This document shows, piece by piece, positions 45,302 through 56,432 of a DNA stretch of 64,000 bases (its first letter is position 1; each line of letters starts with the position of its first letter). Position numbers and translations under genes: made by a program. The stretch lies in NCBI RefSeq assembly GCF_030272615.1, contig NC_081408.1, positions 405,799,389 to 405,863,388 on the forward strand, given 5' to 3'. The notes under the pieces are model-generated. The model searched no databases, was not told the origin of the DNA, and saw nothing but the letters and a program-made list of their open reading frames with translations. The DNA comes from Cryptomeria japonica (taxonomy: Eukaryota > Streptophyta > Pinopsida > Cupressales > Cupressaceae).

Positions 45302-46453
45302 TCAGATGGTGATGACATTCACATGATGGTCTTCAGCTAATATGTGATTGATGGTGTTATTGTAGATGTGGTTGATACGAGCTCCTCGTGTATCGTTTGA
45401 GGTTGAAGCTCCATCTTTGTTGTAGTTTGGAAGAGGATTTTTAAAGGCTCCATGGTCACCATTTGTTTTGAGACCATCTACCGTTAAATCACCTCGATCA
45501 ATCATATCCTGAACAATGTTTTTCAATCTCATGCAATCGTTCGTTCGATGACCTTTATTCCGATGAAAGTCATAATAGTGTGAATCATTCCACCAAGGTG
45601 GTTTGATTTGGGGTTCATAGTTGCTGATTGCAGGCAACGAGAGAATCTTGTTTGCCAGGAGCTCTCTGAATGCTGATTCTAGTGATTGTCCTAGTGGTGT
45701 GAAGACACGCTTCCAGAAATTGTTAGTGCTGTCACATGAATTGTTATTAGGTCCCTAATTCGTGGTTTTGTTTTGAGTATCGTTGGTGTTGTTTGCGTTG
45801 GTTTGACCTTGATTGGCATTCGGTGCATATGTGTTAGCGTTTGGATTAGCACCTTTAGGATTTTTCATAGCTTGAGGATTTCCAGATAATGCAAGCATTG
45901 GTTGCTTGGATTTTGGATCATGCGATTCATTGTTGCCTTCGTTTTTGTTTTGAGTCCAGAATCAAGACTTGTCTAAGTTGCCACTGTTTTGGTTATTGTA
46001 GTTTGATGAATTTGTTCCTTCTTCGAAGAATTTGAGCGTTCCCTTTTTGACACATGCTTCCTCTACTTGAATGCCATTTTCAATCAATTTAGCAAAAGAC
46101 GGTATGCATTGGAGCTTGAACCTGTAACTCATCTCACCATTCAAGTTATTGATGAAGATTTTCATTTTTTCCTTTTCAGGAATATCTCGAGGATATCGTG
46201 ATACCATACGTCGCCAGCGTTGAAGGAATATCATGAATGTTTCATTATTCTTTTGTTTGGTGTTGTAGACGTCTAGTATGGTTATAGCATGTTGAATGTT
46301 GTAGGAATATTGTGTTATGAACTTGTTAACCAATTCATCAAATGATCTGATAGGTGGTGTAATTTTGGATAACCATTCCATTGTTCGTCCTCCCAAGCTT
46401 TTGGGGAACAACCTCATTAGATAGGTGTCATCATGAGAAAATTCAAGACTCAT
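45302..46453 (-). pseudogene. Tat gag core and zinc knuckle
   Basis: 46453-45962 is the retrotransposon gag domain (LFPKSLGGRTMEWLSKI, FITQYSYN, FLQRWRRMVSRYP). After an Asn-rich linker, 45637-45302 has the knuckle YYDFHRNKGHRTNDC, where the first Cys of the Tat-type C-x2-H motif is Tyr (a G-to-A change). Stops at 45962 and 45302 are TGA, one C-to-T change from CGA. Confidence 0.88.
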
Positions 46454-46833
46454 GGTACAAAATTCTCTGACATGATCACGGGAATCACTTTTCCCATCTT
46501 ACTTGTCAAATTTAGGTACGTCTGAGTTTGGAGGAAAAGGGATCATGTGCAATCTTCCGTCAAAAGGATAAGGACAAATTTCATTTAATGAGTACCACAT
46601 TGTCGTCCCTTGTTGCATATCTTGCATTTGTCTTTGTAACATCTACATTTGTTGAGTGAGGGCAACCAAAGGCACATTGTTTTGCTGAGGGAAGAGTTCT
46701 TCCCTAGTATTGATCCTGGGTTGAAACGGTGTGTGGAACGTATGTTTTGATCGGGGATGTTTTGTCTCGGTGTATGTTGTTCTGGTATGTTTTGATCGGG
46801 GATATCTTGCTCAGGGTCGCGTGCTTCCCCTTC

Positions 46834-47271
46834 CTATTGGTGTTCTTGATATTCATAATGTTGAGGTCCTGTTCTAAACACATGTGCGTCAAGGTTTTCA
46901 GGGAGTTTGACTCCTTTACTTGTGAGCATGAGCAAGTATTTTTCTTTGTCATTTTCCATGAGCCTTTCTACAAGCTTTTGGAATGAAGCACTTTCCTGAC
47001 ATTCCTGAAGAAGCTCTTCAGAAATTTCAGTATCCTCTAGGTGTGGACCTTCAAAAGGATTTGATAACCTTCGATTCATACTAGACTCTGCTTGTGCCTC
47101 ACCTTGTTGGTTTTGTTGAGAGAGAGTAATAGGCATTTTAGTAGAAACTTTCTGTGACGAAGGGGACAAAATCCTCTTCGATATGTTGCTCGGGGGTTGG
47201 TGGTTTAGGTCAGAGTGTGTTATAAGTGATACACTCGTTGGGCAAGAATGCTGAATTGATCTTTCCTCCAC
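46834..47271 (-). pseudogene. N-terminal part of Tat gag
   Basis: 146-codon frame (start at the ATG at 47271), rich in Gln, Glu and Ser, with EELLQECQESASFQKLVERL near the end. It lies just upstream of the gag core in another frame, so a shift occurs at about 46700. Start uncertain. Confidence 0.55.
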
Positions 47272-47989
47272 GGTTTATGATTTGACTAAAAGCAGATTTT
47301 TGACAATATGCCCTAGTCTTTAAAGGCTCTTTGTCAAATTCGTTGGATTTGTCTTGGATATAACGTTTGACGTGATGAAGGAATACTCGATGAGATTTAA
47401 AGAGTTGACGATTGATGTATAAAAACTTGTTTCTCTTGATAAATTTGGAAAAACTAGGTGGTTGTTTCCAAAAACGTGATGTTACGATAAAGATTCTTTC
47501 TTCTCAGAATATGGAGATTAGTCATGCATAAGTGATCAATGGTTTCCCTTGATTTGTTTTGGATTTAGTTGATTTTGTTTTGAAAATTCAAGTTTTACTC
47601 CATCAAAGTGAAGGTTTAGATGCCCCTTCACGACAAAGTGTGTCAAATGATATGGATAAAGTCTCCTGATATGGAAACTTGATTTGACAACTTGAGTTTT
47701 TGAACAAGTGTTTTTGAGACGAAATCCGTAAGATGATAAAGGATCCTTTTGATACTTGTGATGATGTTTCCGGATTTTGATAGGATAGATATGTTTTACC
47801 ATGCAATCAGTTTTGGATTTTTACAACGTTTGTTTGACACAAATTTTGCTCAAGAAATAGTTTTTACAGCTTGGTTTTTGCTACTCTGTTTTGATGAAAA
47901 ATGATATTGATGAAAAGAGGCTTCTAAAGATGTTTTCAAAATTTTCAAAATTCCTTACTGTTTTGCCCCCTGTTTTTCTGGTTTTAGTC

Positions 47990-48365
47990 ATGCGCTAAAA
48001 CAGAGACAAGATGAGCTATCAAATTTACTCCATGCGCTAAACGAACGACCATATGCGCTAGGCTGCCCCCTGCCACGCGCTAAAGTTTTCGACTGTTTAA
48101 AATTTGTTTTCTGCCTGGCTCAAAAGGTTATGCGCTAGTATGGGTCTATGACGCGCTAACTGTTAAACTCTACGCGCTAAAGTTTGACTCCTACACGCTA
48201 GGCTAATGCTCCAATGCGCTAAGCTATTTTCCAGATGCGCTAACTGTTTAACACTGTTTTGAAATTTTGGATGAGACGCGACTGTTTTGACTGAACGCGC
48301 TAACTTTACATTTTGATGCGCTAACAAAAGTACCCTACGCGCTAAGAAGTTGTTCTCACATGCTA
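47990..48365 (-). repeat. Phased 21-bp array of TAGCGCAT cores, leader cluster 1
   Basis: Plus-strand cores (ATGCGCTA, ACGCGCTA) end at 47997, 48018, 48039, 48060, 48082, then 48137, 48158, 48179, 48200, 48221, 48242, then 48302, 48323, 48344 and 48365. Spacing is 21 bp in nearly every step. Spacers of 13 bp are unrelated. Confidence 0.92.
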
Positions 48366-49902
48366 AACTGCCCTGATTTTTCCTTTGGTTGATTTTTCTG
48401 CAATTTTTGGATTTGATTGTGAAGTTTTCAGTCTTGATGGATGATTTTCCAAAGTAGTAAATGCAAGCATGACACCAAAAAGACAACCATTTTGCTTAAT
48501 CTAACAAAAAGTGTATGTTCTGCGAGGATGTGTTCAAATCCCCAATGTTTTAACGGGTTTGGATATAAATTATACACACCAAGAAGACTCTTTATTCAAA
48601 GGTCATAAATAACATCATAGCCCACTAGTCTCGATACTCCGTCAGCTCAAACAGCTGTGTCACCCCCTAGAGGGTGCCCCTTTTTTTGCCTTTTGCCAGA
48701 AATTAACTCAAAGTGAATCGCTTCACAATTGAGTAGTTATCTTGAGAGATATATGGTGAGTAATCTTGGGGGCAGATTCTTCCCCACCCTTGCACTATGA
48801 TGTTATAAATGTCTGGTTACTAACTCGGCTCAAGGTTTCTATTTCTATAGTTCGTAATCAGGTTTCTTGTTCGGCCGTCAGTGATAAACTCCCTCAGGAG
48901 GCTTCCCAACCTTTAGAACAAAGGCTTTATGTATCTCAAGGATACTGGGGGAAGGCTAATCACTGCGCACAACTGTTGAAAAGGACTTTCGTCACTTTCC
49001 ACTTTTGATTATAGTGGGTTGGAACACTTGGCATCAAAGTCGTTCCCCACTTAGGTCGTTCCCTTCACACTGGCCATAAATGGCTTTAAGAGTTGATTCC
49101 AACTCCTCGGGAAGGCAGACCTGCTAAAGGATTTATTGCTTGAAGTAAAGAAAGCTTTTAAGAGTGGTCTGGATTTTTGATCACCCAGTTAAGGGGAGAG
49201 CATATTCCTTCCACTTTCGAGACAAGGCAAACAATTTTTCTTTTTAGCTTTCAAGACAAATGATTTGCTAATTCCTATTGGGATATATTGCTCCAAAAAG
49301 CATGGTGTTAATTTTATTTCCCCAAATCAGTGATTATTTAATTTAGGAAAAATGATTGAGTCAACAAAGCAAAAGTTCGATTTTGGACAACAAAAGGTAA
49401 ATCGGCAAGAAGGGGAATAACTTCCCTCTTTTGATTGCAACAAAAGCTTGTAAGTGAGGTTCTTTCCTTTGCAAAAATTTGAAATGAATCCTTTTATACA
49501 CCAAAGGATGGTGAGGTTCTTTTTATAGCTATTTTTGCAAAAAAGGAAGGTTTGTATGGTTCCTTGTAAAGCCCAAAAAAAAAAGTTTTCTCCTATGAAA
49601 GCAAGAAATGTTCTGATTTGTGGTTCTTTTTATAGCCCAAAGGAAACAAGTGAGTTCAATTTTAAAAACGAAAGAAGTTCAAAATTTTGAACTAACTTAA
49701 CTAAGTTAGTGAAAATCCTAACTATCTTAATATTTTTAAAATTAAGCTCCCATCTGCAACAAATTTGTTAGAATCCTACAAGAAAACAAGTGGAAAATGT
49801 TAGATGATTGGTGGACTTCAACAAGTCTACTTTTTTACTCCCGGTTACAGATTTTAAATTTTTTATTTTTGTCTGTTTTTGATACACTACAGAACAAACT
49901 GT

Positions 49903-50156
49903 ACGCGCTACAAAATATCTGTGATGCGCTAAAATAAATTTGAGATGCGCTACACTGTTTTCGGGATGCGCTACTCTGTGTTTCGGAAGCCCTACTCTGT
50001 TTTTCTCTAGCATCGAGACCTACAGGAAAAATTTAGTATTGTGATGCGCTAATAAACAGACTCTACGCGCTAGATGATGGACCCAACACGCTGAACAGTA
50101 AACCGGATGCGCTAGGTTGTTGACCAGATGCGCTAGGGAATGTTTCCCACGCATTG
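49903..50156 (-). repeat. Phased 21-bp array of TAGCGCAT cores, leader cluster 2
   Basis: Cores end at 49910, 49931, 49952, 49973, 49994, then 50051, 50072, 50093, 50114, 50135 and 50156, all 21 bp apart within each block. The last is 66 bp from the primer site. Confidence 0.92.
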
Positions 50157-50221
50157 ATTCTCGTTTTCCGTGGACCTGCAAAAGTGGTTAAATTTAAAAA
50201 CCGATTCAATATATGGGGTAA

Positions 50222-50240
50222 TGCCCCACGGTGGGCGCCA
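50222..50240 (-). promoter_or_regulatory. Primer binding site of the Tat element
   Basis: The minus strand reads TGGCGCCCACCGTGGGGCA four bases after the 5' LTR, a form common in plant Tat and related gypsy elements. Confidence 0.8.
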
Positions 50241-50244
50241 GAAA

Positions 50245-51624
50245 TGTATGCGGGAAAAGCGGGTCGATAGAACTCAAAATGTGAAAAACGGAGCTCTAGG
50301 GAGCCTTGCTCACACACCCACAGGACTTCTTGGTGCAAGCTATGGAGTCATGAAGTATAACTCAGCTTCCCAAGGATGGTTCCATGGTTCTCTATCTTGC
50401 ATGGTCCCTCAAACCAATGTTTTTGCTCTCAGATCACTGAGCAAAATGGTTTAGGGATGGCAAATGCAAGAACGAGGGATGCTTTTATTGATTTTAATAT
50501 GAGATGCCTCCTAAGCTATGCATGATGCTACAAATGCAATAAACTAGCTATAAGATGACAAGGTTAGCAAACAAGACTATCCTAGCATACTATATTAGTT
50601 TATGATTTAAGCTAAATGATAAGGAACATACTCTAAACTTGCATATTTAGATTAATTCCTATTTAAAAGAGGCTAAATGATGAGCATACAAAATATGAAA
50701 GCTTAAATGGATTTGAGTATAAGTATGATGCTAAAGACTCGGATGATCTGAAAATGGAGGTTGGAGAGCTCTATTTATAGCAAAAATAGGGTAATGGATG
50801 GCCAGGATTGAAAGAGGCAATCAAGGGCTAAGTTTGAAAGTTGGGAATCCATGTTTGCAATTGGCACCAATGAAATGGTGACAATTGTCAACATAAGACT
50901 GGGTTGAGAGGAGAGGTAGGAAGCATTAAATGCTTGAGAAGACCTCATGGTTACCCTAAGGGTTAAGGGTTAAGGTTAAGTTAGAGTTATCCATTGGATA
51001 AAGCTTTTACCCAAAGGATAAACTCTTGTGCAAAGGTTTAAGGATAACCATGGTCAAAGCAATAAATGCTTGATGAGACCCTTGGGTTACATGGAGGTTG
51101 AGTTTATGGAAATTCTTTAACCATGTAAGAAGGTTGAGTTAACCATTAATGGTTATGAAGACTTTGGGGATAACTTTTTAAGAGTCCTTCCAAATTTGGG
51201 GGCATTCAACAAGTTAGCTTGTTGAATGGATAAAGGCTTTAATGCATTTTGAAGACTTTGCTCCAAATTTGAGAAGTGACCTCAAATTTAGGGAAAAGGG
51301 ATAATGGATGGGTTTGGATTAATTAATTAGGTTTAGAAGAATCTAGAAGAAGTTAGAAAGAGGGTTAGGATGCAAGTGGGAGGTGTAGGATTTTGCAAGT
51401 GGGTGACGGAAAATAGGTTTTAATTGAATTTAATTAAAAAGTGGACAGGGGCTTTAATTGAATAAAATGAATTTATCCTATTAAATGGGTATAGTGAATT
51501 TAATTGAGCAATTTACTTAATTAAATAGAGGAATGCGGGCAATTTAATTAAATTTGATTTAATTAAATAGAGAAATGAACATAAAATATTCATTTAGGAA
51601 TATGGTCATTTTTATACGTCTACA
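50245..51624 (-). repeat. 5' LTR (1380 bp) of the Tat element
   Basis: Ends are TGTATGC and GTCTACA. The minus strand has GCTATAAATAGAGC at about 50780-50767, a good TATA box. Confidence 0.93.
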
Positions 51625-51629
51625 GTTAT

Positions 51630-52764
51630 CAATCCATGTGAGATTTTAAACCCAATCCCATGTTGACAAGTGTCACCATGAGATTGCTTGAGAGGAGAGG
51701 GAGGAGGCATTAAATGATTTAGAAGACTTAATGGTTAATACCATGTGGGCAAATTCATGGAATAAAACTTTTATCCAATGAATAAAGATATTGTTCAATG
51801 GACAAAATCTTGTGCAAAGCTCAATGTGTTGAAAATTTGAAGTTTTTTAAGAGAATTAAAAGCTCTTTGGAGACCTTGGAGGTTATCCTGTTGGAAGTTA
51901 GATAACCTTCAAGACTTTTGTGAGAGTCCTACAAATTTGGGGAACTCAACAAAGTTAGCTTGTTGAAAAGATAAAACTTTAAATGCATTTAGAAGACTTT
52001 CTTCCAAAATTAGAAGTGACTTCTCCAAAATTTAGGGATGTGACCATGATAGAAGAATTATACTAATTAAGTGGGTTTTGAGAGGTTCTAGAAGAATGCT
52101 TAGGAAGTTAATGGAAAATGTAGGAGAATGCAAGTGGGAGAAATAATTTTTTTTAATTAAAATAAAAAGATTTATTCAACTACAATGAATGCAACTTGCA
52201 TTTGGATAGATATTTAAATAAATATTAATTTATTTAAATAAGAATGTGAATTTTGGATTTAATTTAAATAAATCTTAATTTATTTAAATTAGAAAAAAGG
52301 GGGATAATGCATTAAATGCTTGAAGACTTTGAGGGAAACCATTAAAGGCTTGAGAAGACTTTAAGGGAAACCATTAAAGGTCCGAGAAGACTCTAGAAGG
52401 AAGCCATTAAAGGCTTGAAGGCTTTCAGGGAAGCCATTAAAGGTTTCAAGTGGGGAAGCCATTAAAGGTTTCAAGTGGGTGGGGATAAATAGGATTTCAA
52501 ATAAATAATTTATTTATTTAAAATTGTGGTGCAACTTGCATTTGTAGGAAAATGCAAGTGGGTGGAGGAAAATATGATTTTTTAGATAAAATAAAAGATT
52601 TATTTTAGCCAAAAGGAGATGCAACTTGCATATGTTGTAAAATGCAAGTGTGTTGTAAAATGCAAGTGGGGTGAGGGAAATAGGGATTTTTAATTAAATG
52701 TAAATTTAATTAAATGGGAAAGGGGATTTTAATTAAATGTTGAATTTGATTAAAACGGCTAGAA
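51630..52764 (-). repeat. Right remnant of the LTR hosting the Tat element
   Basis: Right after the target duplication the sequence (CAATCCATG, then GAGAGGAGAGGGAGGAGGCATTAAATG) parallels the Tat LTR interior. About 52310-52495 holds five units around GGGAAGCCATTAAAGG (30-35 bp each), and AATGCAAGTGGG recurs further on. Outer boundary not found. Confidence 0.6.
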
Positions 52765-53069
52765 GGGGATATTTATATATGTATGTATATAAACGTATAT
52801 ATATATGTATACATATATGTATGTATTTAGATATATGTATATATATGTATACATATATGTATGTATATAGATATATATGTGTATATATGTATATACATAT
52901 ATGTATGTATATAGATATATATGTGTATATATGTATATACATATATGTATGTATAGATATACATATATACATATATATACATACATATGTACACATACAT
53001 GTATGTATATATATGTATACATATATGTATGTATATATACATATACATACATACTCACACACACACACA

Positions 53070-53115
<46 letters not shown>

Positions 53116-53280
53116 CATATGTGTGTGTGTGTATACACATATACACATATATATGTGTATATATATATATATACATACATATACAAATATACATATATAT
53201 ATGTACATACATATATATATACACACACATATACACATACACATATACACATATATACATATACACACACACACATATGA
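52765..53280. repeat. Compound TA/TG/CA microsatellite
   Basis: About 500 bp of TATATGTA, TGTATA, (CA)n and (TG)n runs. It opens frames on both strands that are purely composition. Confidence 0.97.
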
Positions 53281-53796
53281 TTATATAATTTATTTAAGAG
53301 TTAAGGTAGCCACAAGTTGACTACTAATAACACAATACACACCATAGGTTTAGGAGTAATATCCATCACCATGTGATGAATCCATATCATTGCCTAAGTT
53401 CCCACTAAATTATGATATTACAATCTCCAAGGATCATGATAAACAAAATGCTACAAGTCCCATAATTAATTATCTGGACACTCTAATATCCATCCTCTCA
53501 TCTCAAATAAATAAACCAATGCATAAATGACCACAGAGAAGGCCAAATAACAAATTTTGCATAAAAAATAAATCAATATTGTGGATATAGATAGTCCACA
53601 TCTGAGTTTATTGTTCTCATTTTTAGCTATGTCACAAAAACAGGATAACCCCTAAAAAATTTGTCCAATTTGTAGCTCATGTGCTTTGAGTAGGCTTTTC
53701 GAGGTAATCTTTATTCCCCTGTGATTTAGGACCCTTGATTCTTGATTCAAAGGTTCTAGTCCTTTTCTGGGTCTTTTAAGTTAGTTTTGTGTCTGA
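53281..53796. other. Gene-free stretch, probably internal to the next LTR element
   Basis: No gene seen. Confidence 0.5.
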
Positions 53797-54494
53797 GTGT
53801 AAATCGGGTTTACAAACTTGAATTACATGTATTTTATGCACATAAGTGTAAATCGGGGTTACAAACTTGAATTACACTTCCCCTTCAAAATATTAAGGTC
53901 TGGTGCAAATCGGATTTGTAACCCCAATTTACACCACCTTATAGCCAAGTCTTTCATGTCAGGTGCAAATTGGGGTTATAATCTCGACCTACACCTAAAG
54001 CCTTAGAAATCCTATTTTTGGTGCAAGGCAGAGTTGCAACCCTGACTTACACCAAGGCCTCCCATTCTAGTGCAAGGCAGGGTTACAACCCCAATGTGCA
54101 CCAAGTTCACCCATCTTGGTGTAGATCGGGGCCATAACCCCAACCTACATCGAGGTCTTGCCCAATGGTGTAAATCGGGGGTATAATCCCAATCTACATC
54201 GAGTCTTCCCTTAACGGTGCAAGTCGGGGTTACAACCCTGACCCTACACCATTTTCCTTTTTTCATTTTTACCAAGTGCTTAGAGTTGGTGTGAATTGGG
54301 GTTGTAACCCCGACTTGCACCATTTTTCCTTCTTAGGTGTAAATCGGAGTTATAACCCCGATTTGCACCAGAGACAATTTTTCTTTCCTTTGTCTTTTGC
54401 ATAAGTGCATTTCGGACTTATAATTATGATATGCACCTATATCATTGTCAACCCCTCCCAAATGCAAATCAGACTTATAAGTCTGAAATGCACT
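53797..54494. repeat. Array of 13 imperfect 34-bp palindromes
   Basis: Units start at 53797, 53846, 53902, 53962, 54020, 54069, 54118, 54167, 54216, 54288, 54336, 54404 and 54461. The consensus half is GGTGYAAATCGGGGTTA, followed by its near reverse complement; linkers are 15-38 bp, and five successive starts (54020-54216) are exactly 49 bp apart. The last two units have a changed centre (GACTTATAA) with the opposite arm changed as well. Confidence 0.92.
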
Positions 54495-54640
54495 TCTTCC
54501 ATCCCTTTTGGTCATTTTTGTCCAGTTGCGAGACTTCTTCAAAATCCATTTCTACAACTCCACTTTAGATGCCAGATTCAGCACATTGGGACCAGATGAT
54601 TGTGAAATACATGCTACCTTATGATAGTATGAAGATTTCT

Positions 54641-54657
54641 TGAAGAAAAATGGAGAC
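54641..54657 (+). promoter_or_regulatory. Polypurine tract before an LTR
   Basis: GAAGAAAAATGGAGAC abuts TGTTGG at 54658. Confidence 0.7.
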
Positions 54658-55887
54658 TGTTGGAAACAATACGAGGCTCCAGACACTTAGTCATTTTTAT
54701 GCGTCTCTAGCCTAGTGTCATTTTGTAATCTCAATTGACACCTTAAGTGTCATTTTGTATTCAAGTTTTTGCATTTAGAACTTGCACGTGTCCTAAGTCA
54801 AATCGAACTCTACCTTTGACTTGGTCACAAATTGGTTGTAGCTTTCCTAGTTTCATGTTGCACCTCTCCTCTCTATATATGAGGTTTCTCATTGTAATAT
54901 CTATCTATAATCTTTAATCTATATGTCGAAACTCTACCGAAGTGAAGTGCAAAAGTCAAACTTTGTGTTCCTATTGTGATTTTACAAACTTGATGAAATA
55001 AGAAGAAATATTTGGCATCTAGACTTTGTGTTGGATTCATTTGTGGTTTATGGTGAGAGTGTTCTTATGTCATTTTCGTTATAAATTCTTATTTTACTCA
55101 AGTAAAGGTGTGCTGAGAGAATATTGTTTAAGTATGGAGGCAATTGTTAATTTGTGAACTTTGTGTCATATTTTGACTATTGTTGATAGAATTAGGAACT
55201 GGTGATTGTGATATCATTTTGAAGACTTTGTGCTTCATATTGCTATTTTAAAGTTAAAGTTAGCTAAGATATATATTAAGGTTACACTTTGAAGATTTTG
55301 TGCTTTATTGTGTCATCTTGGAAATGATACAGTAACTTGAAAACTTTGAGCTTCATATTATCATTTCACAAAAGCATTATCAAAGGTGAAATTAAGAATC
55401 AGTTTAAAGACTTTGTGCTTTACTTTGATTTCCTTAATTAACACATTGGGTTATAAAAGAATTTGTAAAACGATTGATAGGATAGCATTGAGTTTTAAGA
55501 CTTTGAGCTTAAGCACTCTTTCCCATCCTGGAGAAGCAACAAAGGACTTTGTGCCTTTATAGAAACTTTGCTTCTTTTCTTATCTATATTGTATCGTTCT
55601 TGCATTCTAAGTTAATTTGTAACAGAGAAATTGTAAGAATTATTGCTGCTCTATATTGTAAATTCTTTCCTGAAAAGAGAGGAAAATAATAACATCTCTT
55701 AAAAAAAGAGGATAAGATGATGTACTGCCCAATTTAGATTAGGAATTAAAACTTGCATCTTATTTTTAGAGTAGTGACTCATAGGGGGAGCATTCCATTA
55801 TAAACTAGGAGAGATTTAATCTTGTGTTACTATGGTTAAAACCACAAATTTGTAAACTCTTCTAGTTTGTAAAATTTTCAACCAACA
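54658..55887 (+). repeat. 3' LTR (1230 bp) of an unclassified LTR element
   Basis: TGTTGG to CCAACA, preceded by a polypurine tract, so the element is on the plus strand and its internal region lies to the left. TATATAT at 54874-54880 (CTCTATATATGAGG) is a likely promoter. 55157-55560 has at least seven degenerate units of AAGACTTTGTGCTT. No pol is seen, so the element is truncated or non-autonomous; the matching LTR is not in the window. Confidence 0.8.
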
Positions 55888-56282
55888 AAAATATCCCACT
55901 ATAGCTAATGGGTAGCTAATCCACACATCAAATAACTCAAAGAACACAAAAAATAAAACATGCAGACTAATTATCACTTTAGTAACTAGATATTAGATAT
56001 AATATTATAACATGTAGATTACAAGACTCAAAGTCAAATCATCACAAAACTCAATTTTCCAACAAATCCATAACTAAGTAACCTTAGTATAGGAACCCAT
56101 TGAGAAAACACTACAGAAATGTTGAGTGACTAATCATATACCAGCATCTCCACGCTGATAAATCAACAAACCTCCTCACACCATACATGAAGCATTCATG
56201 CAAAACTACCACTATCTTACATCTTAAAATACTCAAGAGAATCATAATTTGTAAGATAACTTATCTATGTAGATCTATAAAA
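55888..56282. other. Gene-free stretch
   Basis: I see nothing to annotate. Confidence 0.5.
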
Positions 56283-56432
56283 CCACAAGTTTTGATTAAC
56301 CATATATTACCTCTAAAACCACCATGTTATTGACATGTGCAAATCCATATCCACTTATTATTTGGAAAAACTAGAAGTCTAAAAATAACAAAACTTAAAC
56401 CAAAATAATAGAATAACATAGATAAGCATAAC
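56283..56432. repeat. Tandem repeat unit 1, left part (split by a LINE)
   Basis: CCACAAGT to AACATAGATAAGCATAAC. Continues at 58196, and the next full unit is 58305-58550. Confidence 0.8.

Larger units (their letters stand above)
47272..50221 (-). other. Long 5' leader of the Tat element
   Basis: 2.9 kb between primer site and gag, with no convincing gene. Carries two TAGCGCAT arrays. The minus-strand frames over the arrays (48486-48163 and 50013-49768) read as heptads with Leu/Val-Ala-His/Arg at fixed positions because the period is 21 bp. Confidence 0.7.
33672..51624 (-). mobile_element. Tat-lineage Ty3/gypsy element (18 kb) with antisense PMD gene
   Basis: LTRs at 33672-35128 and 50245-51624 (TGTATGC to GTCTACA). 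Target duplication GTTAT at 33667-33671 and 51625-51629. On the minus strand: primer site, 2.9-kb leader with motif arrays, gag, protease, G-patch, RT, RNase H, a second archaeal-type RNase H, integrase, then a 4.6-kb 3' region holding a gene on the opposite strand. Two RNase H domains are the hallmark of the Tat lineage. From 46453 to 41303 the coding frame is continuous apart from about 16 stops, nearly all explained by C-to-T changes. Confidence 0.95.

Noticed and set aside
47990-50156. CRISPR-like array (repeats with unique spacers)
   Set aside because: The conserved core is only 8 bp and degenerate, the window is nuclear plant DNA, and the array lies in a retroelement leader.
52733-53320. 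Several overlapping open frames of 70-180 codons on both strands
   Set aside because: All are Tyr/Ile/His/Cys/Val strings from a TA/TG/CA microsatellite.
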